The position numbers were made by a program, and so were the translations under genes. From Escarpia spicata (Eukaryota > Annelida > Polychaeta > Sabellida > Siboglinidae), in NCBI GenBank assembly GCA_963995525.1, contig OZ023210.1, forward strand, positions 28,242,439 to 28,306,438: a stretch of DNA of 64,000 bases, read 5' to 3'. This document shows, in pieces, positions 27,786-43,239 of this stretch. The notes under the pieces were generated by a model. It was not told where the DNA came from and searched no databases. It was given only the letters and a program-made list of their open reading frames with translations. How positions within the stretch are numbered: the stretch's first letter is position 1; the number at the start of each line of letters is the position of its first letter.

Positions 27786-29700
27786 AAAGTAAAATATATT
27801 AATATTTTTGTAAGTAAACACAACGCAAAGTTCACCAACCTTAAAGGGGAAATGAAACGATTGAACAACCACAGCCCAAACATAAGAACATACCATTTAG
27901 AGTACATGTCATCATGATTTGACAAGTACAGCGTCACGGTATATTTTAAATAATTTTTCAAACGTAGCTACTATCGGCACAGGGCGCCGCCATCATGCTC
28001 CAGGAGCGTGTGGTTGTACATCCGGTTTGATTGGCGAGATGTCTCCCAAAGCTGTATACAGCAATTCGATAGGCGACGCAGCGTAGCTCTCAGAAAAACC
28101 GACGAAACGCATACAAACACATAACAACAGAACAATTTAATGCACTGCGTGGCTACTAGATATACTGTAAGTGTTAGTAAGCAACTTTTCACATACTTCC
28201 ACAGAAGGATTCCAACAGAAAAAAAACAAGTTATAGATGATGAATTTGACGTGTTCGCCGGCGGCAAGATTGGCAAAAGTCTGCGGTGGTCACTTTCAAA
28301 CGCCGATTGCAAGCCTAAATACGAAAGTTACGAGCATAAAAAGACATTGAACATCGAAACATAATTCTTGGTTAAAGTCACAGGTCCATCTTCAGTCGAT
28401 TTGTTTACATATAACTATGCACCGATGAAGTAAAATTAAACGAAATCGACCTGGAAGCTCGACATTATTGCCTTATTTGGAGGGTGAAGCGGCGCGTAGG
28501 AAATAACAAGCCGAAACCAGCTTGTTGTTGCCAAGGTGACTCTGCACTCACGAGTTCCGTCAGGTATCATTACGACCACTATATAGTCCCGCAGTTCTAG
28601 TTCAAAGTCTGCATATATACAAATATGAGGTATTCAAAATTGAAATGTAATAAGAAATGTGAATGTGATAAAGTACAAATACGTGTGAATACTATGATAT
28701 AATTGGGAATAATGAGTGCTTGTAATCCGCCGATTTAGTTTACGCCGGCAAGTCGTGCCGGCGTGTTGCTACGTCTGAATACCGCAACGTCTACATCTAC
28801 GAGTCTATGTTATCGACTTAGTTGCTGGTGGGGGAATAACCTTCAAAATAATTACAAAAATAAATGTCAGCTACCGTAGCCAGTATAACGTTTTGCGAAA
28901 TAGTGTCGTCATCTATTAATCAACATTAGTCACAGTCCGGACCAAGCCCTGTCAATCATGTATTGTAGGCATTGTCATTGGAATGTATTAATTTAAAAGA
29001 AATAGTTAAAGACAAATATTATTGAAGTTGGACTGCTCAAATACTACAAAATGTAACCGCATTTAATTAAGTGACATTACAAGTATTTAAATCCTTAAAA
29101 ATACTTGTTATACAGTCAATAGCATACAACAAAACACTATAGTCGTATCTGATATAATTAGTTATTAGCATAGTAAGTAGGTTCACATCAGTCAACTAAA
29201 GTCAATCACCATGTAGGCCTAATACAAATTTATGTGTCTCAAATATTGGCTTGTAACAATGGACCCTGAATTGATACTCCAGTTTTGAGGCGACAATTTA
29301 GCAAGCATGCAATCATACCAACTGTTTTCCTGATATAGATTGCATGACTGCAAACATCAATGTATGCTTTTAATAACAAGGACATTTTATATAATTTAGT
29401 GACTTTTGAATGTAAGCCTAACAAGGAAAAAAGGAAATAACGTCACAGGAAAAAGCCACAAAGATTAATAAATATATATTTTGTATTTATAAAGTTCAAA
29501 TGTTAAACACATTTGAGTGCACATGCATTTTAATCATGAAAATTAAAGATAACACACATATATCCACTAAAAAAACCGTTAAAAAAGTCACTTGTAAATC
29601 GCACTTGTGCTCCAATTTTAATTAATATTTGCAAGATTGTGTCATTTTGTTCATAATATATAACGGAAGTATCCAAACAACCATAGGGCCTAATACCGAG
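27786..29700. other. No gene recognised
   Basis: Mostly AT-rich. The stretch 27960-28110 is more GC-rich and has an ATGATGGCGGCG start-like sequence on the minus strand. The frame there closes after 12 codons, so I do not call an exon. Confidence 0.35.
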
Positions 29701-30079
29701 CGCAAGCTTCTAAGGATCCAGCGAAGGATTTAGCACGCGAGATGACATCGTCCCTCGTGGTAATACAAATGTCACTTGTAGTGCTGTCACGCCATCGAAC
29801 TGTAGTGTCAAAACATAAAGGAAGCCAGTGGTCGTGTCGCCACTGCGACACTTTGTCGATGCAGTAGTTAATAATACTGACAATACTGTTGTTCCATTGA
29901 ACATTCACCATGACAGTGGGTATGCAAAGCCTTCTCCGACTGACCCTGACCATGGCAGTTCTGTCAATATAGACGCCCTTCGGATGTCCCAGTCTCGCTA
30001 TCGCCATCTTCAGACGATTCTGTCTGCAACAGCGAGAAGAGAAACATTGAAGCGAGTGATGCAGAATATGTTGTAGCAT

Positions 30080-31843
<1,764 letters not shown>

Positions 31844-31849
31844 AGTGTG

Positions 31850-33588
31850 CTCCAAGTTGCGACATCAAGTAAGGAGGTAACTCTAGCAGAGCATGCAGGC
31901 ATCGAAAAACCAGCAAAAGAGGAGGCTGTGGCAAAGCAAAGAACCGGCTTTACGGAAAACTAGTTGTATCCGTATCAATTCGGTTTAGTGCCACCCAATT
32001 TCAAATGACAATGGATTTCTATGCTTAAATAACATTGTTTGAACATTACTGGCAGAAATAGAGAAACGTTTTAGGCAAAGTGCATTCTCACTACTGTATA
32101 GGACCTCCTAAAGTAAGGAACATCCACTTAAAAGCTTGTATCCTAGTTGTGGTATGCAATGTATTTTATTAGACACTATTCTGTGTAGGGAACTTTGGGT
32201 ATATGTAATTTACTGGAATAGTTTAACCAAGTCCAAACATGTTACTTACAGTGAGTTTTTTTGCAACAGACTACCATTCTCAAACATCACACTGACCTGT
32301 ACATGTATTTGTTCATATGACTCGCTGTACACTTTTAATGTGGCTTCTAGGACGTGTGTCACAAAAATTATAAGGGCCATTACCATTAAAACTGGACTGT
32401 TACCATCAAGTTTAGTAAAAGTAAAGTGCCATCTTACAACAAAATATATATGTTTTGTTTAATCTGTATGTTTTAGCCAGTATTATTAAAGTGTACTATA
32501 AACTAATGAAGCAGCAAAGGATTCAGCTATACGTTTTTTTTATTCATACTTCATTGTTAGTATTACATTTGACATTATCACAAAACAACATCTCAAAAAG
32601 TACTTAATAATAATAAGAACACTTATATAGTGCCATAAATCTAGATAAATCCATTTGGAGGCACTTGATAGATTTTGAAACTAGTACTACAAGTTTTGAA
32701 TCTGTATCTTGAATAATAATACTTGTTTTCTTGACACATGGCCCTAGTGTTGAAAGTTGAAACCCACAATTATGTAAAACTGGAACTGTAATGGAATATT
32801 TTGTATGTAATAATTTTTGTATCACAATATTTGATCATAATGATGACCCATATCATCAATAAACGTGTTACTTATTGATGTACTATATGTGCACAGGACT
32901 GACACAGACCCAAATTGTAATACAGTTAGATTAAAATGTGTCACAGTGTGAAATGAATCAACTGAAAGAAACATTGAAAACCGGTGTGTGAATTTGACTA
33001 ATGCATTGGCACAGTCTGCCATGTAGTCTTATTTATTTGTGAATTGTTTCTCCATATGAATAAGCTGTTGATATATTTCATGTTGGCTTCAGTATTACAA
33101 ATCGAATTATGAACAGGGACATGCAAGACACTACAGATCACATTGTTGTTGCCAAAAATGGCATAAGAAGGCACCGAATAATTCATTCTTCCTTTTGGTC
33201 AATCTAATCTTACTTATCCATGGTTTTTATTTTCACTGTACACTCACCTGTATAGTGCAATGTCCATAGCTTAAATTTTCATAAACCCCATTCACTTCTG
33301 GATACAGCGCAGGCTGGTATAACACGTCTGTTGCCTTTTCCAAGTCTCTCCCTTGACCACAACGTGAAGTGACGATATGCGGCTAATCGAATCAATCGAT
33401 ATGTTCTGAAAGTTCATTTATTTGCATTAGTTAATAATAAACAAACGGTATCTTCTAATTATTGTTATACTGGCAAAACTGTGTGTTTTATCAATATCAC
33501 ATCATGAATTCAGTGAATTGATTCATTTGTTTGTGAAGGGCTGTAATAATTATGATTGTAAGACTACATTTCATGGTGTGGTCTTGAT
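31850..33588. other. No gene recognised
   Basis: AT-rich sequence. Around 32605-32660, AAGAACACTTATATAGTGCCA resembles the 3' end of a SINE, but it is too short to assign. Confidence 0.35.
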
Positions 33589-36447
33589 ATGCCGGTCAAG
33601 CTTCTGTGCATACCAGAGAACGCGGACAAACCGACACTGATCGAGTTCTTTGTCACTACGCACATCAATGTGCCACTACTTGGATGTCGAGCGTCCGAGT
33701 CATTGGGACTTGTCAAACGAGTGGGCGAGATGTCGCGTGAGAAGCCACTAACGAGTGACACTCTGATGAACGAATATGAAGACGTGTTCACTGGAGTTGG
33801 AGAACTGGAGCATCCGTATCATATCGAGCTGAAAGAGGACGTACAGCCGGTAGTCCAGGCAACCAGGAAACTTCCATACACGAGAGTGGAAAGTTTAAAG
33901 AAGGCTCTAGACAAGTTAGAGAGGGATGGAATCGTCGCAGAGGTAGAACAACCTACACCATGGGTGAATAACTTGGTCATAACGGAGAAGCGGAATGGAT
34001 CGTTGAGATTATGTCTTGACCCGAAACCACTCAATAGAGCGATTAAGCGTGAACATTTCGAGATCCCGACTCCTGAGGATGTGCAGTCGCGTCTAGCTGG
34101 AAAGAAAGTGTTTTCAGTGATAGATATGTCGATGGCGAACTGGCACGTCAGACTGTCGGATGAGTCCAGTTACCTCTGAACGTTCCACACGCCATGGGGC
34201 AGAAAAAGGTTTCTGCGCATGCCGTTTGGCATCAGTTCAGCCAGTGAAGTACTGCAGAAACGCATGCTACTAACGTTTGGTGACATCAAAGGAGCGTACG
34301 TGATAGCCGATGACATCATTGTCGCGGGGGATGATGAACAAGATCACGATGCCATCATGCGTGCTGTTTTCCAGAGGGCAAGAGAACGAAACGTGAAGTT
34401 CAACTCGTCAAAAGTGCAGTTGAAGGTCAATGAGGTGCTGTACATGGGACATATAGTATCGGAAGCAGGCCTCAGCCCAGACCCTAGCAAAGTGAGAGCC
34501 ATCGTCGATATGCCACTGCCTGAAGACAAGCGCGCAGTCCTGAGGTTTCTGAACGTTGTGAAGTATCAGGCAAAGTTCATCCCGCGAGAGTCGCACATCA
34601 CTGGTCCTCTACGTGCGCTGCTGAAAGAGGACGCGGCGTGGTGTTGGACACAAGAGCATACAGATGCAGTGAACGAGTTGAAGACAATTCTAAGCAGTTT
34701 GCCAGTGCTGAGGTTCTACGACGTGAACAAACCAGTAACGTTGCAGTCGGACGCGTCAAAGAGTGGACTAGGGGCGTGTCTTCTACAAGAAGGGCAGGTT
34801 GTTGCTTATGCGTCAAGGGCACTAGTCGGTGCAGAGCTACACTATGCACAGTTGGAGAAAGAACTGTTAGCGGTCGTTTTCGCGACTTCCAGGTTTCAAC
34901 AGTACATTTATGGCAAGGAAATCGAAGCGCAGACTGATCATAAGCCGCTAGAGATTATAATGAAGAAACCAATCGGAAACGCAACGGCACGCGTACAACG
35001 AATGATGTTGAAGCTACAGCGATACGAGATAAACCTGTCATATGTACCAGGGAAGCTGCAGTACGTAGCCGACGCTCTCTCACGTGCTTACGTAGAGGGT
35101 GAGTCAGACAATGAGCTCATTGACGATATTGAGATTATGGTCCACAGCGTTACAAAGAACTTCCCAGCAAGTACAGCCAATGACGAGACTCTTCAGCGAC
35201 TACTTCAGGTCGTGATGAACGGCTGGCCAGAGTCGAGGGCAGCTGTACCAGAGGACGTGAGACCGTACTGGAACATGAGAGATGAGATGAGTGCAGACGA
35301 CGGACTCGTGTTTGCAGGCGAACGAATTGTCATTCCAGAGTCGATGAGGTCGGACATGCTGGAAGTGCTGCACGAACCACACATGGGGATGGAGAAGACG
35401 AAATCTCGAGCTAGATCAGCTATCTTCTGGCCGGGAATGTCCAAAGCAATCGAGGACACTGTCTCGAGGTGCAAAACATGCCTACAGTTCGCCCGGAGTA
35501 ATCAGAAGGAGCCGATGATAGCACATGAAATCCCAGACGGCCCGTTCCGGAAAGTCGCAATGGACATTATGTCGTTCAAAGGTCGAGACTACCTTGTAGT
35601 GGTTGACTAATATTCGAAGTATCCCGAGTTGGCACTGCTCGAGAACAAGACAAGTGAATCTGTCATCTCGCATGTTAAGAGCATCAGTGCACGTCATGGA
35701 ATACCCGAAGAGATCGTAGCAGACAACCAACCGTTTGGTAGCTATAGTTTTCGGTAATTCGCGAAGAGTTGGGGTATCACAGTGACTACATCGAGCCCAA
35801 CATATGCTCAATCGAATGGGCAGGCAGAGCGAGTCGTGCAAACGTTGAAATCGCTCCTCAAGAAGGCAGATGAAGAGGGTCGTGATCCCTACATAGCGAT
35901 GCTAGAATACAGGAACACGCCGATCAGTGGACTCCGCTATGCACCGGCACAACTGGCAATGAGCAGACTACTGAGGTCAAAGTTGCCGACAACCAAAGCC
36001 GTTCTTGAGCCGCGAGTCGTAAACGCGAAACAGGACTTGACAGACAGACAGACACGGTTCAAACAAGACTATGACCACGGTGCTACATCATTGAAGCCGT
36101 TGAAACCTGGTGATGTAGTACGAGTCCAGAGAAAGTGGGGCTGGGATCCCGCTATCGTTCAGCGGACACACGAGAATCCGAGGTCATACGTGATCCAGCA
36201 TGAGGGAGGAGAACTCCGTCGCAATCGTCGTCATCTACGGAGGACACGCGAGCAGCCGCCGCTGATTCTTCCTCAGATGGACGATCCCGACGTACGAGGA
36301 GAAGGTAACGCTCTTCAGATGCCGGTACCGCCAGACGTGCCATCGCCACGAAGACTCGTCGCTGTGCCGCCACGAAGAGTCGTCGCTGAGCCGCCACGAA
36401 GAGTCGTCGCTGAGCCACCTCCGCAAGAAGAGAATCCACAAAATTAA
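33589..36447 (+). pseudogene. pol: Second Ty3/gypsy pol, three in-frame stops
   Basis: A single plus-strand frame covers the protease end, RT, RNase H and integrase. RT shows LRLCLDPKPLNRAI, MPFGISSASEVLQKRM and ADDIIVAG in place of the usual YxDD box. RNase H shows LQSDASKSGLGACL and DHKPLE. Integrase has the zinc finger HEPHMG...CKTC and catalytic Asp in MDIMSF and VADN, with Glu in NGQAERVVQTLK. Stops interrupt the frame at 34177-34179 (TGA), 35608-35610 (TAA) and 35755-35757 (TAA). The DNG motif of integrase reads DNQ. No gag or 5' LTR is found upstream, so the copy is 5'-truncated. Sequence differs clearly from the element at 23-28 kb, so it is a separate lineage. Confidence 0.93.
36342..36420 (+). 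repeat. 24-bp coding tandem repeat in gypsy pol tail
   Basis: Three copies of a unit encoding PPRR(L/V)VA(V/E), with one or two base changes between units. Confidence 0.85.
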
Positions 36448-36690
36448 CGATTCTCTAGATACGGTCGTGCAATCAGAAAGCCTATGCGATTTGACATTTA
36501 ATTGTGTTTTTGTAATACTATTTGACATTGGTAGTATTATTGATCTGTTTCGCAAGTAACCATTATGTGACATTCTATGTGATTTTTGATAGTCGATATA
36601 GTGTGACTTTTAGCCTAGTTTGCTACTCGCTTGATATCGATTTATCCACAGCGAACATTCGTTAAAGCTGATGAATGTGTTTTTGAGTCT

Positions 36691-36715
36691 TAAAGGAGGG
36701 ATGTTATGTATCAGG
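36691..36715 (+). promoter_or_regulatory. Polypurine tract and likely start of a 3' LTR
   Basis: TAAAGGAGGGA is followed by TGTTATGTATCAGG at 36702, about 250 bp after the pol stop. This is where a 3' LTR should begin. No second copy exists in the window to fix its length. Confidence 0.5.
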
Positions 36716-39313
36716 ATCGTTATAACTGGTACGTTATACAGCTACTTACAACAATGAGCTATTACACCGTTGATGGTAATAAAGTTGTTGTTGTCTTCCG
36801 GTCAAATTCGAGTTGCACATGTCTAGTGTTTCCAGTTCCAATTAAACAAGCCGTATGCTGCTTTATAAAGCATAACAACACTAAATCTAATGCAGGCATC
36901 TGCAAGGTCTGTCATACGGTGATGTACGGCAGCTATATCCCTACAGCACAGCAACTCGATGTGCGTCGACATTGTCATTGGGACGCAGTGTTCACACAAA
37001 CACCATGCGACATTATTAAGTCGCGTAACGTCTTCGTCGTCGATAGACCAACTGTCACTGTCCGACTCCCACAACTGAACCTGACCCGGGGCCGGACATT
37101 ATCGGACTGTGGATCGCACACTGTCACTGGGTGAAACCCGTATGGCACAGGCCCTTTGTCAAGTTTGTGTGTGTCAACCGTATCAACCGTAATTTCCGAG
37201 TGACAAGTCGAACTAGAGTCTTCATCTGTCGTATCGATTTTCTCCCCAAGTGATACGGAAGTTTTTTTAAATCACTTAATAACTCGTCTCTACCAAAATC
37301 CTTCGACGTCAACAAAATAAAAATAGTCCCGGTATGCGCGCGCATCTAATATTCTGAACTTTGCTTTGAAAACCCCGCCCCCTTCTAGATGCTAAAATCT
37401 TCGTTCAGGAAGTGTAACTTTAACAACGATTTCATTGGTTATAAATCGTTGCCATTTAATTTCACCTTTTTATTTCGAACGCGTATACAAGTTATTTGTT
37501 GACCTATAGAACGCCTATTGTGTATAATAGGGCACCATATCTTTGTTTTCGCACAGAAATGTCTACTAATGAAGTAAACCGAAAAACCCCGAAATTTAAC
37601 ATTGATTAGATAGGAGTGAATCAAACCACTCGCTTGGAACAAAGATGGCGATACGCAGTGCTCTATAGCGACGATTTAGGCATAGAACAAAATCGTTTTT
37701 TTAGTTTGTCTTATAAATGAGTACGTTTCTGTTAACATTAATGTATACTTATATAGTATATATTTAAATATGTAGCATGAAACAGCTGCATTTCATTTCC
37801 CCTTTAATATTGCCCGGCCGAATACAATGTAACAGATTTTACCCGCCGAGCATCTTCTGATGGCATTCATTGGTCGATATAAATGTAAACAGTAAACAAA
37901 ATTACTATGCATATCGAGACCCACGACGTTTTCCGAGACCATGTGATCCAGCAGATCGACTGCGCGGCAAAAAACCTGCGTCATTTCTGGAACGCGTTAA
38001 ACCGACTCTGAGCGGTGCTGCCGCCAAGCGGATGTTGACATACAATCCATAAACTTATGTATAATGTCGACACCACTTGTTTTTATCCACGCTTTTGTTT
38101 GTTTTTCTTTCTTTTTTTGAACATCCTTCTACACGATTGTTTTCCTTTTTATTCGACTGCCCTGACGTTACGCACCGCACAAATGCTAGTTTAGCTGTGA
38201 ACAGCTGTAAGGGGATTATTACATCAAGCATCCTATAAGTGTTAACGGTGTTATAAGCAAGGAGCCTCTATTTGGACAGGAGGCGTCACTGAGCGAGAAA
38301 ATGGCAGTCTACACTGAAGGTTTTTGTCCGCCATTCGGGAGGCAAGCGCATGCGCCTGCGGGACCGGCAGCGCGCGATGTTAACGTATTTATTCAGTCAC
38401 TTCGTTTCATCAGAATAATTACCAAGCCTGATGCGTCATATAAAATGAAATATATTAAAGTAATCCTTGAAGTTTTTTAGATATCACAATTCGAAATAAT
38501 GAAATGTGGAAACAAATCACGTAGAAACGTTGCAATTATTTGTTGAGCCAACTGAACTTCGTCGTGTTTCATCAAAATAATCATCAGGCTGTACTACTTC
38601 TTATATAATTAAAATATTGAGGTTATCGTTGAAAATGTTGAGCAATGATAATGCAAAGAACTGCATTTTCTGCACGCGTATGGTCTGGCTTGGCGCAACT
38701 CCAGAATGGCGGACGAACTGCTTACGTACTTTCCTCGAACAATGTAGATAGCGCGCGCTGCACCGTCTTGTATTGATATACGATCTTTGGTTACAAGTGT
38801 CCAATTTGTTGGTGTATCTGATAGGTGGCGCTTTTCGAGTCAACATATAAAACAACAAAATCCATTGGTTAACGCCGCTCTTCAAAGAAGGACGAAAACG
38901 CCCTAAGAGACCGAACAACTTCCGGTATAGTAATAGGAAAGTCGAAGTCGTGTTATCCAAACATCGTGTTATGTCTTATTGTTGATTCGTCATACTACTG
39001 TTTAGCATGATGTTTCACGCTTAAAGTGAGTTCATGTTTTTAACATAGTATTTTATTATTTTTCTTAACGATAGAGTAACATGAATAATTACTTAGTGAC
39101 TGCGTGTGTGACACGCTGCACTGTGTGTGTGTCTGTGAGTACTATGACTGACACTGACTAAGTTACTGACCGACAGTGGCGACACTAACTCTCATTTCCA
39201 GTCACACAGACACCGTGTCACTGACGCTGAGTATGACCACGAGCGCACTGTCACAAACACAATGCAAGAGAAATGTTAAACCTGTTTGCATTAGACTTAG
39301 CAAGTAATTTTTA
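36716..39313. other. Probable LTR remnant, then no gene recognised
   Basis: The first few hundred bases are probably 3' LTR of the gypsy relic. Between about 38380 and 38640 there is a weak direct duplication (TTTCATCA(G/A)AATAAT and following bases). The stretch 39100-39250 is dense in CACTG and ACTGAC motifs on both strands. Confidence 0.35.
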
Positions 39314-39680
39314 GTGGGCTGAATGTACAACGGACTTATGCCATCACTCCACATCTGCCGTGCGCCGTTACCTGCCATATCTCAGAAACCGTTCAGCATC
39401 TTTTTCTCTAATTTTGCATCTAGACGTACCTTAGGGTACTGCCACTATGCACGAGAAAGCTATATTTGATAGAATCATTTGAAGGTCCCCAGCCCCCCGA
39501 AACTGGTATTTTTTCACATTTTATATCTTTTTTTTAAAAACACTTCAGCAGCTTTTTCTCTAATTTTGCATAGACGTATCTCAGGGTACTGCCACACAAT
39601 ACATCTGTATTTGATTGAATCATTCTAAGGGCACATCAGGGCCCCCCAAAATGCAAAATTTTCCTACTATTTCCATACTG
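39314..39680 (+). repeat. Dispersed repeat family X, copy 1
   Basis: Shares AACGGAC(T/G)TATGCCATCACT, GCCGTTA-CTGCCATATC and TTAGGGTACTGCCACTATG with 47443-47960. A block starting TCTCTAATTTTGCAT and ending CTGCCAC occurs twice in tandem, about 145 bp apart. Confidence 0.75.
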
Positions 39681-40059
39681 CTGTAAGCCTCCTGTGCTGA
39701 TCTCTATTTATAACTGCCACTGATCTCTGTTTATAACTGGATGTTGCCCTATATCTGATCAGTGGGGTGGCTAAGCAGCCTGGCACTGAATTTAGGTCAG
39801 TGTGTGGTCAGAGATGCCACTTATTTAGGGTTATTGTTTTATAGTTGGTCAGTCTTGGTGTGTCCAGGACTGGGCTGTTGTCTATTGCCCAGTGTGGGTG
39901 GGAGAGTGAGTACTTAGTGGGCTTCAGGCATTGAGACATTCTGATGTAATACACCTTTTGTACCATTACAGGTATAATGATATAACTAGCTAAGCACCAA
40001 ATTTCTAGTGTATCATGGCACTATACGTTAATAACATTCATACCATAAGCCAACTTTGA

Positions 40060-40570
40060 ATGCCATACATTCAATATTTCCATGCCATCCATGTGCATAT
40101 GCAAAACCTTTACAGTGTTGGGCTAATGCTAAGTAAATTGCAATGCTACTTAACCAACTGTAGACTATGCTATAACAACAGTAACTCAGAACTAAAGGAA
40201 ATCAAGTGTGTAGTCCCACAAGGTTCAATCCTTGGCCCATTATTATTTGTTCTGTACATAAACATGTGTGAAGTCTCAGAATTGCTTCATATTATTCTGT
40301 TTGCTGATGATACTAAACAAAATTATTCGGCTAGTAATACTGATGATGTGAGCACTGTTGTTAACAATTAACTAAAACAAACTAGATCTGTGGTTCCAAG
40401 TGAACAAATTGAAGCTCAATGTGAACGAAACACATTTTATAATGTTTAACAATAACAAATAACCTAGAACAGATGTGAATATAGTTTTGAATGAGACAAA
40501 CACTGAGCAGGTATCACATACAACATTCCTTGGAGTAACCACTGACTGGCAGTGCGCATGTGTAAGGTGT
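40060..40570 (+). mobile_element. LINE A, reverse transcriptase fragment (left part)
   Basis: Reads CVVPQGSILGPLLFVLYIN and ILFADDT (active site), then in a second frame LDLWFQVNKLKLNVNETHFI and TTFLGVTTD at about 40540. The match stops abruptly there and resumes at about 43270, so the element is interrupted. The fragment has stops and lacks the N-terminal half. Confidence 0.8.
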
Positions 40571-41109
40571 CGCACATTCTTGTTTTATTCTCCTATGTTT
40601 ATTGTTAAAATCACAAATTATTAAGACTGTCATCATTCCAAATTTACATACATGCATTAGTAACATCATCACCATGTGTCCGTATCAATACATTTGCGAT
40701 CGATTAGTCCAAAGTTACAGTTCGCTAAATTATATTGCCTAACAACCAACACACATTTTCAAATCAAAATGGTGGATTTGTAAACAATAAGTAGAGCACG
40801 CGAAACCAAATTTGTCTCCACAGCAACTGAAATAATCGGCGCATTCTTACAAAATAAATATACATTACATTGAGTCATAACATTTTAGTTATATCAGTCA
40901 CATAAACGAGGCATTATTGCAATATCTCTAGAACTTACTAACAGGCCCTCCTTCGGGTGTACAACAGTCACCCCTGTCCTTTGAAATACCCTGAGTCAGC
41001 CCAAGACAAAAACTTACGAATATTCATATACCCTACCATCTACCTGTTTGTGTTTGCACCAGCCCAAACCCTGCACTGTTTTAAACAGTTTAGTTTTATT
41101 TTAATTAAA
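40571..41109. other. Non-coding sequence inside interrupted LINE A
   Basis: No coding match; it may be the 5' part or 5' flank of the inserted LINE B. Confidence 0.35.
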
Positions 41110-43100
41110 TATATATGAACCCCATGAAGAAAATCACACTTCCACACAACGTGTACAACTATAAGTCTGCTAACTGGGAAGCCCTCAAATCAAACTGTAC
41201 CATTCTGGCTCAAAAGTACTTTGCCCGAAATCCTGATAATCTATACAAATTGGAACTTCTTTCACCAAAACTACACTAAACTGATAGAACAATCCATCCC
41301 TAACTGCATGACAAAATAAAAACCGCATTTACCCTGAATCACACAAAAAAAACATAATTAGACTACAAAGAAAACGGGACAAAACTCATGCTAATGCTAA
41401 GAAAACAAAGAAAAACAAAAACTTCAAGAACCTAAGAAAAGAAGTCAACAAAGAAATAACCAAATCCTACAACAGCTACATCAACAACATCATAGGTGAA
41501 AGCCTCACCACAAACCCTAAGTGATTCTGGTCCTACATTAAACAAACAAAAGCAGACAAACTTGGCATCCAACACTAAAAGCAAATAACAAGATGCAAAC
41601 AACTGATCACGACAAAGCAAACACACTGAATGACCACTTCAAATCAGTTTTCACCAAAGAACATCTTCCTATCCGAACTAAAGGCCCATCACCATTTCCT
41701 TCAATCCAAACACATGAATTTGGAATAAATGGCATCCTAAAACAGCTTGAAGCTCTAAAACTAAAACCAAACAAAGCATCAGGACCAGATAAAATCCCAG
41801 CAAAAGTATTAAAGGTGACTGCCAGAGCAATATCCACAAAAATTCAACACATTCCAGCAATCATAAACCTCTGGCAAACTCCCACAAGTCTTGACCACAG
41901 CTCTTGTCACTCCGGTATACAAGAAAGGCAGCAAAAGCGATCCTGTAAATTATAGACCGATTTCCCTGACATGCATTGTGAGCAAGGTGATGGAGCATAT
42001 CGTTCTTAGCCACATGATGAAACACCTCAGTGCTAACAACATTATCCTCCATCACCAGCATGGATTCCGAACTGGACTATCCTGCCAAACACAGCTTGTG
42101 GAGGCAGTCCATGACTGGGCTTCCTCTATGAACGACCAGAAACAAATAGACATCCTCCTCCTCGATTTTTCCCAACCTTTCGACAAGGTTCCCCACAAAT
42201 GACTTCTCAATAAATTAAACTACTGTGGTATCACATGTCACACACTACAATGGGTTAAGTAATTTCTATCAAACCACACCCAGATTGTATCGGTAAATGG
42301 TTCCCACTCAGCTCCTGCAAATGTCATCTCTGGTGTACCCCAAGAACATCCTTCAAAGAGACCTAAACAAACTAGCCAACTGGACAGTCAAGTGGCAAAT
42401 GAACTTCAATATCCCAAAGTAACACCTCATAATTACCTATCAATGCAAATTAAGCCACTTCACCTACACCATCTCAAACCAACCAGTTTCCCAAGTCGAT
42501 TTACACCCCTATCTTGGCATCACATTAGACTCTAAACTGTCATGGACAAAGCATGTCAACACCACTGCATCTCAATCCACTAGAACACTTGGCCTCCTTA
42601 AACGCTCTCTCCACCCTGCAACATCTAAAGTTAAAGAAACAGCCTACAATGTGTTAGTAAGGCTAAAACCAGAGTACGGACCTGTAGCCTGGAATCCTTA
42701 TACACAAAATAACATTAATACCCTAAACAAAATTCAAAGAAGCGCAGCTAGATTTACTCTAAATGACCACTGCCGCATAACCAGCCTCATAAACAAATCT
42801 GGTTTGCAGACTAGAAAGAAGATGACTACAAAACCAACTTACCTTCTTCTACAAAAAACACAACCTCCTGAACATTACCCTACCACAACATCTTATAGTC
42901 TCATGCTCCCGTACACAAAACACAAATACATACAAAATACATGCACGCATAAATGCATATGCATACTCATTCTATCCTAGAGTTATAAGAGCTTGAAATC
43001 TACTCACCCCATAGATAATAAGCCTACCCACTCAAGTTCTGTGAGTACCATCCACCTTGTTGCTCCAGCCCACCTTACCAGACTATAGATAAAGACAGAG
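41110..43100 (+). mobile_element. LINE B, jockey/CR1-group non-LTR element, degenerate
   Basis: Coding pieces in order: KITLPHNVYNYKSANWEALK (about 41125, linker between endonuclease and RT), LNDHFKSVFTKEHL, NKASGPDKIPAKVLK (about 41775), then in another frame VTPVYKKGSKSDPVNYRPIS (about 41905), HQHGFRTGLSCQTQLVE and ILLLDFSQPFDKVPHK. The YADD region is deleted: a break after ISGVPQ at about 42345 jumps to LNKLANWTVKWQMNF. The C-terminal part reads YLGITLDSKLSWTKHVN and EYGPVAWNPYTQNNI. Several stops and frameshifts make it inactive. Confidence 0.85.
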
Positions 43101-43239
43101 ATTCTGTTTTTAATCTGCACAAATTATTGCACTTGGTTTACACAATTATTTGCTTTATTTTTCTTTTAAAATAATTTTTTTAATTCAGTTTCATGCACCC
43201 TTCGCAATGCGCACTGCACAACTCCTAGGTTAGACCCAG

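Noticed and set aside
27960..28110. GC-rich stretch with an ATGATGGCGGCG start-like sequence on the minus strand
   Set aside because: The frame stops after 12 codons and no convincing donor interrupts it.
29690..30079. Minus-strand frame of 129 codons
   Set aside because: No recognised domain, and it lies beside plus-strand transposon-type coding pieces; likely chance.
36706..37134. 142-codon frame just after the second gypsy pol
   Set aside because: It begins within a few bases of the likely 3' LTR start and has no recognised domain, so it is probably LTR sequence.
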